From Ramicandelaber brevisporus (Eukaryota; Kickxellomycota; Ramicandelaberales; Ramicandelaberaceae), in assembly GCA_025201865.1 (NCBI GenBank), contig MU602700.1:1805-54110 (forward strand): DNA of 52,306 nt. Direction: 5' to 3'. The position numbers were made by a program, and so were the translations under genes. The stretch's first letter is position 1; each line of letters begins with the position of its first letter. The notes below the pieces were generated by a model. That model saw only the letters and a list, made by a program, of their open reading frames with translations. It was not told where the DNA came from and searched no databases. Positions 29,918-39,500 of this stretch are shown here, piece by piece.

Positions 29918-31720
29918 ATGACCCTAGAGTTTAGTAGTAACAACGACAGCAGCAGCAACAGCAACAAAGGCGGCAGCGCTCTCGCTTGGTTGCTGGAGCA
30001 ACTTCAGCGATGGCGCTATTCGTTCTCCAGTACCGAACTCGCCATGGTTGTGCTCACCGGCTTTCTATGTTTAATACTTGTCACCTTCCGAGCATCAACG
30101 CAGGTTGACAAGCGACTTACGCATCTATACCGACTGCCAATGCATCTCATATTGCGCAGACTGTTTGGCAAGCAGCGCGACTTTATTCGCGGTACTTTAG
30201 CCGGTTTCTCCTACATGTCTGGCGTCACTGACTCTCAGCTCAAAGCACAAACATTCACGCCTCCGCCAGTCTACTTGTTCTGGGAGCTCGGCTCGTGGAC
30301 AATGGTAGTTACTGATCCTATATTGGCACGTGACGTATTCAACAAGCCGCAGTTGTTGGACAAGTGGATCCCGATGGACGACATTCAGAGCTTTAACGGC
30401 ACCATTCCGAGCAAATTCTTTACGAACAATGTCATCATTTCAAAGTCGGCGGCCAAGAACACGGTGGACAGCAATGGTCAAAGAAGATCGCTACCATGGT
30501 CAATCCATCGTCGTGCCTTAAATCCGGTGTTTCACAGACGCTGGAAGACTGAGCCATTTGGAACCAGCACGCAATCCATCATACGCGATATCGAGCAGCA
30601 GATCAGCTCAGCAGCAGCAGCGACAGCAGCCAGTGAATCGGCAACAGTTGACGTACAAGCAGCAATGCACAAGTTGACGATTGAGTCTCTCGGTAAGACA
30701 TTTTTGGGCACAGATTCTCCATCGTTGAACACGCATGAGAACCGCGCAGGCATTGCCCGTATATCCGAGCTGTACCCGTCAATAATGGAGCACTTCTTCA
30801 ATATCAAATACATTTTGTTACCGCTCCTCGACCGTCCTTGGAATCCACTTCGCCGGCAAGTACACGAAGATGTCGATGAGTTCAAGATGACTATTGCCAG
30901 AATGCTCATAGATCGATTGGCTTTGCTCGACGAGAAACAACCCGCGGAAACTGTGAATGGTAGAGGCAAGGATAACGAGGATATTCTGAACGCACTGATT
31001 GATGCGATGCAGCAGGACGAGACTGGTCTGGTAACGTTGGATGTACTGGTGAGAAACGTGATTGGAATGTACACGGCTGCACACGACACCACGGCGGCAG
31101 CTTTGACAATGGCGATTGCTGAACTTGGCCGCAACCCAGATATTCAAGAGCGTGCTCGCAAACATGTATTCGATATCATGGGCGATCCAGCAAACGATGA
31201 GGAAGATGCTGGCGCAGTTCCAACCGCCGAGCAGCAGCGCCAAATGACGTATCTCACCATGATCATCAAGGAAACGCTGCGTATGTGGCCAAGTGTCCCC
31301 GTTGTTCCGGCACGCCGATCAGTTCCTGGTCCAAGCGGCGAAGAATGCGTGCTTTCTGATGGTACTGTAGTTCCCTGTGGCATGCGCCTGAATATCTCCG
31401 TCGTCGCTATCCACCGCAATCCCAAGTACTGGCCAGAGCCGCATGTGTTCAATCCCGAGCGGTTCGCCAGCGACACGTCAGACTCCTTGCTATCAAACTC
31501 GCCGGAGACGGTGGCATGGATGCCGTTTGGAGGCGGAACTCGTGCCTGTGCAGGTGCCCAAGCATCGCTGGTCCAGCAGCGCGTCGTGTTGGCAATGCTA
31601 CTGCGCAAGTTCCGATGGACAACCCCTCCGGAGATGTTCCTTGATGACGGATTGCCTCGTCTGGCACCTGGCATTATCCTGAGTCCAACTGCCATGTCCG
31701 CTATCTTTACACTGCTTTGA
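29918..31720 (+). CDS. Cytochrome P450 monooxygenase
   Basis: A heme-thiolate monooxygenase anchored in the ER membrane. The 600-aa product has an N-terminal membrane segment near residues 38-60, the I-helix oxygen-activation motif 'AAHDTTAAALTMAIAEL' near 387-403, the K-helix ExxR in 'IIKETLRMWPSVPVVPARR', the PERF segment 'FNPERFAS', and the heme loop 'PFGGGTRACAG' with C544 as axial ligand. The substrate cannot be predicted; the layout resembles fatty-acid or sterol-type CYP clans. The frame is open upstream only from a TTG, so the ATG at 29918 is used; the 37 residues before the anchor are Ser/Asn-rich. It is divergent from a secreted CAP protein and 85 bp upstream of DPM2. The stop is TGA. 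Confidence 0.93.
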   Translation: MTLEFSSNNDSSSNSNKGGSALAWLLEQLQRWRYSFSSTELAMVVLTGFLCLILVTFRASTQVDKRLTHLYRLPMHLILRRLFGKQRDFIRGTLAGFSYMSGVTDSQLKAQTFTPPPVYLFWELGSWTMVVTDPILARDVFNKPQLLDKWIPMDDIQSFNGTIPSKFFTNNVIISKSAAKNTVDSNGQRRSLPWSIHRRALNPVFHRRWKTEPFGTSTQSIIRDIEQQISSAAAATAASESATVDVQAAMHKLTIESLGKTFLGTDSPSLNTHENRAGIARISELYPSIMEHFFNIKYILLPLLDRPWNPLRRQVHEDVDEFKMTIARMLIDRLALLDEKQPAETVNGRGKDNEDILNALIDAMQQDETGLVTLDVLVRNVIGMYTAAHDTTAAALTMAIAELGRNPDIQERARKHVFDIMGDPANDEEDAGAVPTAEQQRQMTYLTMIIKETLRMWPSVPVVPARRSVPGPSGEECVLSDGTVVPCGMRLNISVVAIHRNPKYWPEPHVFNPERFASDTSDSLLSNSPETVAWMPFGGGTRACAGAQASLVQQRVVLAMLLRKFRWTTPPEMFLDDGLPRLAPGIILSPTAMSAIFTLL

Positions 31721-31805
31721 CAGTTTGCTAACTCACTCGACTTTCCACAACAAAAAAAAAACAGAAAGAAAGAAAACTCTTGTGACGATTGAATAACTCT
31801 CCACG

Positions 31806-32063
31806 ATGGCAGCATCAGACCGCGTCTTGGGAGCCTCTCTGCTCCTCTTCAGCTTTGCCGTGTTCGCATACTACACGCTGTGGACGATCGCAATGCCTTT
31901 TGTCGATGAGGGCCACCCGCTGCAGGGATTCTTCCCTGATCGCATCTACGCAATCAGAGTACCGGTTGCTCTGCTTGTCTTTGGATTGGCAACTATCGGC
32001 GGCTTCATTTCTCTTGTGCTCATTAAGAGCAAGGCCAAGAAGGCTGCAAAGAAGACTCAGTAA
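31806..32063 (+). CDS. DPM2: Dolichol-phosphate mannosyltransferase regulatory subunit 2
   Basis: DPM2 is a small ER membrane protein that stabilises the catalytic DPM1 and also associates with GPI-GlcNAc transferase; dolichol-phosphate mannose feeds N-glycosylation, O-mannosylation and GPI anchors. The 85-aa product matches the family in length and plan: 'MAASDRVLGASLLLFSFAVF' begins the first membrane helix, 'YTLWTIAMPFVDEGHPLQGF' is the conserved loop, a second helix follows, and the C-terminus is Lys-rich ('KSKAKKAAKK'). Its presence implies the three-subunit human/fission-yeast type enzyme, not the single-chain Saccharomyces type. Confidence 0.95.
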   Translation: MAASDRVLGASLLLFSFAVFAYYTLWTIAMPFVDEGHPLQGFFPDRIYAIRVPVALLVFGLATIGGFISLVLIKSKAKKAAKKTQ

Positions 32064-32429
32064 ACGACCGCTCTTTCTCTCTCTCTTTTTGCTTCTCCTT
32101 CATACTCCAGTTCCAATTCTCATTCTCATTCTCATTCTAGTTCTAACTCTAGTTCTAACTCTAGCTCCCTTTCTCGCATTATGCACATTTCTTCTTTTCG
32201 TCTTCAAAACCAACATTTATAACTCAATGATACTACTCTTAATGATGCCATGACATGTGTTTCTGTGGATCATGACATTGAAAATGTTAAAAAGAATAAT
32301 AATAGAGAGAGACGATGATGATGGTGACGATAGTGAAGATTGTGATGGCGCTATAAAAGTAGAAGCAGCTGAGGAAACAGACAGTAGTAAAAGGAAAGGA
32401 AAGGATAGGAATATTAAAATAAAAAAGGC
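32064..32429. other. Convergent 3' intergenic region, DPM2 / hexokinase B
   Basis: A 366-bp tail-to-tail spacer. It holds imperfect pyrimidine repeats (TCTCAT and CTAGTTCTAACT units, about 32115-32166), A/G-rich sequence, and A/T-rich polyadenylation-like words on both strands near 32280 and 32412. No gene is seen. Confidence 0.5.
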
Positions 32430-33854
32430 TTAAACACCTTTGCCTGCAATCATGGCGATGATGGCAGCACCGACACCACTTCCGTCCTTGGCTAATGTCA
32501 AGTTAACCTTGTTGGCAATCTCGGTACCCAGAGCTTCCTGGATAGTCACAATCAAGCCCTTATCGAAGCCTGGATAGAACTCGTACAGAGATCCGTCGAT
32601 GCCAATGGTGACCTGCTCTTGAGACTGGACGTAGTCCTCGCGCATTTTGAGAACAGCAGCCAGGGCAGCGCCAGACAGACGAGCAGCGCGGTTACCAAGC
32701 ATGTTGACGACGGCCTGAACAATGCGACGCTCGGTCAGAGTAGTGGCCTGGGGGATTGAGAAGACGCTCTCAAGAACGTGCTTGACCAGGTGGAGATCCG
32801 GAGTGTCGTCGGACTCGATGGTGGACATGTACGAAGTGTCAAAGCTGTAGCCCTTGTTGAGTTCTGGAGACGAGAAGCCCTTGAACAGCAGCAGGTTGTC
32901 AATGAGATGCAGGATGACATTGCGGCACACCTCGCCAAGGAACAGACCAGAAATCATCTTCTCAAAGATCTGCTTGCCTGGGTTCACAGTCTCACGGTCG
33001 CATCTGTTATCGAACATGGTGATGGGCAAAACGCGCTTGGAGCAGTCGTATGCACCCCATTCAGTGTTGATGGCCATCTCGTCCTCTGGATGGTAGTGTG
33101 GATCGGCAGCAGCGTTCCACTTGGTGATGTTGGACATCTTCTCGTAGTAGGCAGCGTTGGTGCCAGTGCCAAAGATGACACCCATCAGCGAGTCGGGGCG
33201 AGTGTATGCCGATGCCAGCAGAGCACCAACAGTGTCGTTAACCAAAGCAGACACGTGAACCTTGACGCCTTTGCGCTTGAAGGCATCGTCCAGCAAAAGA
33301 ACGACATCGTGGCCAACAACACCGTCGGCAGTGAAGCCCTTGTTCCACAGCATCATGACACCCTCGTTGATGGCAGTCTGATTGACGGCAAACGAGAATG
33401 TGAAGCCGCAGTTGAGGAAGTGTGACCGCTGTGAAACAACACTCGACGACGCCATGGCTTCACTGGGGAGGAAGGCAGAGACACAGTCAGCAACCCAGTC
33501 AAAGAGAACCTTGGCATTGGAGTGCTTGACGTCTTCGGGAATGACAAACTTTTGCTGGTCGGTCGTGATACCGCCCTTGCCGTCGAGGTTAACGCGGCAG
33601 ACACGCAGGTTAGTGCCGCCAAAGTCCAGCGCCAAATACGAGCCTTGCTCAGTGCCAGTGGGGCGGCCGCGGACGAAGCTCGGGATCATCGGCAGCGCCT
33701 CGCCATCTGATACAAGGCCCTTCTTCATCTCGACAGCCATATCGTCGACGATCTCGCGAAGCTTCTCGGGGGTGATGGTGAATTGGCGCTGCAGGTCGGC
33801 GAGCATGTTGCTCTGAGCGGCAGTCGCGCCAGGAACGGGAAGGAATCGGCTCAT
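32430..33854 (-). CDS. Hexokinase B (divergent active site)
   Basis: A 474-aa hexokinase-family protein of normal length. It keeps 'LALDFGGTNLRVCRV' (ATP loop, near 74-88), the catalytic Asp in 'LVNDTVGALL' (D207), 'GVIFGTGTNAAYYEK', 'INTEWGAYD' and 'FEKMISGLFLGEV'. The sugar-binding signature deviates twice: 'GFTFSFAVNQ' has Ala156 where Pro is usual, and 'LWNKGF' has Asn171 where the family has Thr next to the conserved Lys. That Thr contacts glucose in solved hexokinases, so altered affinity, altered specificity or a regulatory role is possible. The ATG at 33854 is the first in frame. The gene faces DPM2 tail-to-tail and is preceded by a 934-bp repeat-rich leader region. Confidence 0.92.
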   Translation of the reverse strand: MSRFLPVPGATAAQSNMLADLQRQFTITPEKLREIVDDMAVEMKKGLVSDGEALPMIPSFVRGRPTGTEQGSYLALDFGGTNLRVCRVNLDGKGGITTDQQKFVIPEDVKHSNAKVLFDWVADCVSAFLPSEAMASSSVVSQRSHFLNCGFTFSFAVNQTAINEGVMMLWNKGFTADGVVGHDVVLLLDDAFKRKGVKVHVSALVNDTVGALLASAYTRPDSLMGVIFGTGTNAAYYEKMSNITKWNAAADPHYHPEDEMAINTEWGAYDCSKRVLPITMFDNRCDRETVNPGKQIFEKMISGLFLGEVCRNVILHLIDNLLLFKGFSSPELNKGYSFDTSYMSTIESDDTPDLHLVKHVLESVFSIPQATTLTERRIVQAVVNMLGNRAARLSGAALAAVLKMREDYVQSQEQVTIGIDGSLYEFYPGFDKGLIVTIQEALGTEIANKVNLTLAKDGSGVGAAIIAMIAGKGV

Positions 33855-34684
33855 CTTGATGCTGGCGAAAAAAAAAATAGAGGGTATGAGTGTGTGTGTG
33901 TGTGTGTGGGTTGTTTGTTGGAGGTTGCTGGAAGCGACACGGTGTGGCGAGTGTTCAGAGGAGGTGAAGGTAGAAAAGGAAGGAAGGAAGGAAGGAAGAG
34001 AGGAAGGATGTTCAATGGAACAGCGATAGGCAGTCTGTACAACAATGGAGGTGGTCGTCACTCTGTCAGAAGAGGTGGATGGAAGCGGCAATGATCAATG
34101 AATGGTGAATAAAATGATCGAATGCTGATAAGACGCTCAAGCCAAAAGAGAAAGAAAAAAGGTCAGCTGGTTTATCACAAGTCAGGGCAACGCAACCTAC
34201 TGGCAAACAAACGTGAGTGCAAAGTCAGTCAGAAGAGAGCGAAAGAGAGCGAAAGAGAGAGAGAAGGAGAAGGAGAAAGAGGGAAGACGTAGGTTGATCG
34301 ATATGGAATGATACAGCAATGTCGGATATGCACGCAAAAACGATTCAAGCTGGGAGGAAGTGTCGACACATACAGGCACACTCATGCAGGTCTAATATAC
34401 CACTCAAAGTTCTTTTTCTGTACGAACACAAGACGGTTGTAGATAAGCACATCCGTTATTGGAGGGCATTATCACACGACCGTTGTTCTGCGGAACCTTA
34501 TCATTGCACCCCCCCTCCGTGCAGAAGAAAAAAAAACAATGGTTAGTCCTATCAATGCTGCTCGTCACTCGGAAGAGTCTTCAGCCAACGAGCGATACAA
34601 AGACAAACGCGCTAATACACGCGCACACACACACACACACGCACACACACATACACACACACACATGGTTCCATTTTTCTGCAC

Positions 34685-34717
<33 letters not shown>

Positions 34718-34788
34718 TATTTAGTTGTTGTTATTAAAAAGAATAGAATAAAATAGAATAGAATAGGATAGATGCAAAATGGATGCTC
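33855..34788. promoter_or_regulatory. Repeat-rich region upstream of hexokinase B
   Basis: 934 bp without a supportable gene, spanning the hexokinase B promoter and the SEN15 3' end. Simple repeats follow one another: (GT)n at about 33890-33908, GGAA tetramers at 33974-34009, a GA-rich block at about 34233-34285, (AC)n at 34619-34665, (ATC)n at 34686-34720 and GAATA pentamers at about 34740-34772. The short open frames here are translations of these repeats. Confidence 0.55.
34619..34720. repeat. AC and ATC microsatellites
   Basis: A (AC)n run with a few interruptions is followed after about 20 bp by a pure run of some eleven ATC trinucleotides. Confidence 0.9.
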
Positions 34789-35190
34789 TTACAGAGTAAT
34801 ATCAGTAGACATGTCAACGTACAACACCTGAGAATCGGCTTCAACTATTGCCAGTAGCACGCCTCTGACGTCATGTCCGCTTGCCCGCAGGTGTTCTTTT
34901 GCTGCATTGTAAAGATCAACCATGGCTTTGAACGAAGTTGCATCCTGCTCAGTGCCATCGTCCTCGCCGCCTGCAGCGGAACTGGGCTGCGGGACTACGC
35001 AGATACGGTCGCCGCTGTCGGATGTGCCGATGATAACACGCCGTTGCTGCACGGTACCGCAGCTCAGTTCAACCGTGCTGAGGTCGCGCCAGCCTTGCTC
35101 GTGCTGCAGATCAGCCAAAACCAGGCTGACAAGTGACTTGTTCGTGGCGTCTCCAATGGATTGTGCTATGTCGTTTACCGTCGCCGCCAT
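34789..35190 (-). CDS. SEN15: tRNA-splicing endonuclease subunit Sen15
   Basis: Sen15 is a structural subunit of the four-protein endonuclease that cuts introns from precursor tRNAs. The 133-aa product shows the Sen15 pattern: an N-terminal helix 'LVLADLQHEQGWRDLS' matching the DL-x-QxxW-x-DL motif, a divergent acidic middle loop, and the closing beta-strand segment 'RGVLLAIVEADSQVLYVDMS', which corresponds to the LLAxVExDSTxVYY motif. The size fits the family. It lacks the catalytic His/Lys of the Sen2/Sen34 subunits, as expected. It shares a 187-bp divergent promoter with PUS4, another tRNA-modifying gene. Confidence 0.78.
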   Translation of the reverse strand: MAATVNDIAQSIGDATNKSLVSLVLADLQHEQGWRDLSTVELSCGTVQQRRVIIGTSDSGDRICVVPQPSSAAGGEDDGTEQDATSFKAMVDLYNAAKEHLRASGHDVRGVLLAIVEADSQVLYVDMSTDITL

Positions 35191-35377
35191 CTCGCTGTGT
35201 CACTCTCGCAAAGGGGGTGGTTTGAAGTTTAGTCAGTTTTTAAGAGCAGTGTGCGCATTTATGTGAGTGTCGGTACTTTTTGGCCGACAAACAAACTCGA
35301 CAGGCAAGCGAAAGCAGCAAAAGCGGCAGCAACAACAACAGCAACAACAGCAACAACAAAAACTGCAATTGCCATAA
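35191..35377. promoter_or_regulatory. Divergent promoter, SEN15 / PUS4
   Basis: A 187-bp spacer between two divergent tRNA-maturation genes. The PUS4 side is an AACAAC/CAG-rich stretch (35320-35362) running almost to its ATG. No TATA box is evident. Confidence 0.5.
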
Positions 35378-36352
35378 ATGTCCCGTCCAGCGGAGGTGCT
35401 CAGAGTGATGCTCCAGCAGCTTGATGGTCTTCTGGCCGTCAATAAACCACGTGGCATCACATCTGCTGGAGTAGTTCGGTATGTCCAAAGCGCGCTGATC
35501 GATCCCTCTGCAAACTGGCGAGACTTTGGCTTGCAGGTTGTCGTGTCGAATGCCTCGGATAGCAGCAGCAGCAGCAACAATAAAGATGCAAGGAAAAGGC
35601 CACGAAAGACTGCATGGACGCCAAATAAGAGTATTGTGAAAGAACGGATCCAATGCGGGCACGGCGGCACGCTTGATCCTGACGCCTCTGGCGTGCTTGT
35701 TCTTGGACTAGGCAAACGTGGATGCAAAATGCTCGGTCAGCAGCTTTTAGGCGGCAAAGCATATGAAGCGACCATGATATTCGGCATCGAGACGACCACT
35801 GGTGATCAGAGCGGCACGTCGCTAAAGACTGCATTGCCCGTTTCGCCAGATTTGATTACTCGAGAGCACATCAGTGCGGTTTTGCCGAGGTTTCGAGGCA
35901 AGATATCTCAACTTCCACCACTGTACTCTGCAATCAAGATTAATGGCAAGCCGATGTATGAGTATGCGAGAGCAGGTGAAACGCCACCACGGGAAATAGC
36001 CGAGCGCATTGTCGAGATTTCACGATTGGAGCTTGTTGACTATCCATCTCCAAGCACAGTTAATGGAGTTGATTGGAGCTTCAAGTCGCCTCTTTTGAAC
36101 GAGGCTCAAGGCGAGTATCAGACGCCACGCATCCGGATATCAACTGAATGCAGCGGCGGAACCTACATTAGATCTCTAATTAGAGACCTTGGGGAGGCAG
36201 CGGGCTCGTTGGCATATATGGATGAGCTTGTTAGGATACAACAAGGGCCGATTCAACTTAATAGACACACTATTGAGTTGGAAGAATGTGCTGACTTGGA
36301 CAAGGTTAGAGGGGCTCTGCTGAAGACAACCGCACTGGCCAAGCAATTCTAA
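35378..36352 (+). CDS. PUS4: tRNA pseudouridine-55 synthase (TruB/Pus4)
   Basis: Pus4 converts U55 to pseudouridine in the T-loop of cytosolic and mitochondrial tRNAs. The 324-aa product has the TruB motifs in order: 'LLAVNKPRGITS' (18-29), 'CGHGGTLDPDASGVLVLGLG' with catalytic D100, 'YEATMIFGIETTTGDQSG', 'QLPPLYSAIKINGKPMYEYA' and 'SGGTYIRSLIRDLG'. A Ser/Asn/Lys/Arg-rich insertion (about 58-85) separates motifs I and II and may be a nuclear or RNA-binding loop. Bacterial-type PUA sequence is not seen at the C-terminus, in line with fungal Pus4. It faces the RasGEF gene tail-to-tail. Confidence 0.95.
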   Translation: MSRPAEVLRVMLQQLDGLLAVNKPRGITSAGVVRYVQSALIDPSANWRDFGLQVVVSNASDSSSSSNNKDARKRPRKTAWTPNKSIVKERIQCGHGGTLDPDASGVLVLGLGKRGCKMLGQQLLGGKAYEATMIFGIETTTGDQSGTSLKTALPVSPDLITREHISAVLPRFRGKISQLPPLYSAIKINGKPMYEYARAGETPPREIAERIVEISRLELVDYPSPSTVNGVDWSFKSPLLNEAQGEYQTPRIRISTECSGGTYIRSLIRDLGEAAGSLAYMDELVRIQQGPIQLNRHTIELEECADLDKVRGALLKTTALAKQF

Positions 36353-36370
36353 GAAATTAAACAAGCTTTG

Positions 36371-36408
36371 AACAAACAAACAAACAAACAAACAAACAGA
36401 CAAACAAG
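36371..36408. repeat. AAAC tetranucleotide microsatellite
   Basis: About nine AAAC-type units lie just after the PUS4 stop codon, in its probable 3' UTR. Confidence 0.85.
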
Positions 36409-36502
36409 CGGATGTATTAATAAGTAGGTGACTGAATTAATAGTGATCAATTAATCGAAGTGATGAATAGAAGAATACAGTAGAAGGCAGCAGAGGTGAG
36501 AA

Positions 36503-39500
36503 TTAGTGGGGTTTGGGACGCGGCTCGAGCTGTAATGAGCGAGCATACAGAGTGTCACTGTCCAAAGTGAGCTGGTGCTTGAGAGCAGCCATTAGACTAA
36601 GATTGCTTTCGAACCGATAATCGAGCTGTTCTTGTAATCGGCGAAGGCCAAGCACTTCATCACCAAGATGATCAAACTTCTTCCAGTTGACATGTTGTTG
36701 CTGGTGATGCTGGGGCTTTGTACTTGGCAGATCAGAGCTGCTTGCACTGTTGAATGCTCGATTTGCCAGTTGGGATTCTGCTGCTGCTGCTGCTGATGGA
36801 GCTGTTACAAAGTCATCCATAGTGTCGATGCGAACCAACTTGAAAATGTTAACGTGCAGCATTGGAATACATGGCATATCAGAGTCATTGTACGCCTCAA
36901 AGTACTTGGCATATTGTCGATCCATTCCGACCAAATCATTCAACCCCCGTAGCTTCTGAGCAGTTAAACCATCGTCCAGAGTCTCAAACAATTGCCAGGT
37001 CTTGTACAACCTGTTTACAGCACTGGAAGTCAAGCCAATCAAAATGGCAGATAGAGTCTGATAGTTGTTGAGAGCGCGAAGGTGGTTGGCAATTTCGACA
37101 AACTGGGCAATTGTGAGTGCGCGAGTGCGCTCGGATGGCGATGACAAGATACGAGTAGAAACCCAGGCAGAAATGTAGTTCAGGGCCATTGTATGTGGAA
37201 GGAAGGTGGACTTGGCAGCTGATGCAAGATCAGGCTCTGGGAATGTCCAGCGAGTCGAATCGGTTGAGCCAAACCCGGCTGTGCTGCCGCCACTCGATCC
37301 AGCTGGATGGAACTGGGTCAGTGGTGACGAGTTCTGAGTTGTTGCCACATGGTGTTGCTGTTGCTGAGCTGCTGCTGTGTGTGAAAAGGACTCTGAGCGT
37401 TTACTACGAAGACGGCCGGCGACATTCTGCACAGCCGATGCTGGCTGCTGGTGCTGATGCTGATTTTGAAGCAGGTCTTTGTTTGGCCCAGGGGCAGAGC
37501 CGTACGAGACCAATGTGGGCAGCTTGGAGGCTGTTGATTGGTGGTTGGCTGCGCTGCTGTTGCTGGTTCCACGAGCACGTGGCAAGCGATGCTCCTCAGG
37601 CTTCCACAAGTAGCCAAGAAGATGACGTGGCTGAAGGGCACGGAACAATTCACACTGAATCAACGTGAGCTGCTTGGCAACGTCAACAGTGCTCCACTCC
37701 CAAAAATCAATGTCAGATTCAACTGCAGCGAAGATTGCACTTGCTTCATCCACGCTGCAGCCCAGGTGCTCGAATCCAAATCCAGATGCAGCCGGCGTTG
37801 ATGCCAGGGTGGATATCGAATGAACATCATTGTAAGTACTGTGCGTGCTGTCATGCGTTGGCGTTATTGTCGATGACTGCAGGCTGGAATGGCTGACGTC
37901 TGGTATAAAGAGTCCGCTGACAGATGAAGTTGACGTTGCAGATGTTGGCGTTGATGCATTACTGAAGATTAGCTGGCCATTTTCATGTTCAGGCGGCGGA
38001 ATCAAGACATGGTGATTGTGATGATTGTGATGATTGTGGCCAGCAAGGAAGTCCACCGATTGATGAGAGTCATTTCCTGTATCCACGCCAGGAGTATTGG
38101 TTCCATCAGATCCAAGCTGCAGCTGCTGTGGCTGAGGATGACTGCTTGAGCTGACTGAGCGAGAGAATGTACCAAGCAAACGACGCCCAGAGCTCGACTT
38201 GCCATCTTTACTTCCGGCTGCAATGGACAGCTGAGTTGATGTTGAGGGAGTAGCTGCACCTGGAGTGACTGGCGTTGCCAGTGAGCTGCTATTTGTGCCA
38301 GCTGGATGAACAGTTGCAAAGTGATGAAGATGCTCAGGTGCAGTTGGAATTGGAGCAGTGATATCAGAGGGATGGGGTGTTGATGAACGACTGCGAGATC
38401 GAGACATTGATGCAATTGATTTGACAAAGCTCTTGAATTTATTTGTATCTTTCTGTGACAATGCTGATGTAATGCCTAGTCCAGACTGCTGCTGCTGCTG
38501 TTGCTGTTGCTGCTGCTGATGTTGGTGCAGGTGTTGAGGCTGTGGAGCATGAATATAAGTTGATGGAGATAGAGTATCGCTGGTTGCAGTGACTGCCGTG
38601 ATGTCTCGAATAGATGTGGTTGATCGAGTAGACTGTAAAGCTGGTTGGTGCTGATATTCAGCTGAATACACGCTAGTAGAGTTGATAGTCAAGGCAGATG
38701 GAGTGCCGCGTCTGCTAGGCAAACCAGACGACGACAACTGCGCATTAGACTGCTGCATGAATCCAATTGGAGATTGATCATCAAACAGATAGCATTCGTC
38801 AATATCAATTCCACTGCGATCGATGTACTCATACTGCGATAAATCATCCGACATGCTGACTGTAGTTGTTGAAGGCACATGTGCTGCAGCAGTTGAAACT
38901 ACAGCATCCAGGGCTGCAGTGGCTGCGGTTAGCGATGTACCCTCATATTGTGATATTGATTGTGACGGTTGCTGTTGCTGCTGATGCTGATGCTGATGCT
39001 GATGCTGATGCTGCTGTGGCTGCGATTTCTGTTTGGAGAGAGACTCAAATGCACTTGGCCTGCCAGTGTTGGTTGAGCGAGGAACAGTGTTTGCATGTTG
39101 GGCAAGTTCAATCTCTTTGCGCATATCATGGCATGCCTGGCTTGCTGTTAAATCGCTCTCTGCTCGGTTTCTTAATCCAGATTGTAAGTGTTGATGCTGC
39201 TGGAGATGCTGTCGGGCTGAAAGGCTGTCAGTGACATTGAGTGCATCACGCAAGCTGTTTGTACTTCCGGATGATTTGGACTCGTGACGAAGGCGACGCT
39301 TGCTTCGCTTCTTTGTAGCAGAGTTACTCGTGAGTGCATTGTGTTGAGCCATTATAGTTTCCAACTTCTTACTGGCAATTGCAAATCCAGGTCTGCTGTG
39401 GCAGCGAGAAATGAACTGACGAACTCCACGCAAAAGTGACTTTGATGAGACTGCTGCAGATATTGGGCCAGATGGAGTGATTGGTGAGGTTGGACTGGTT

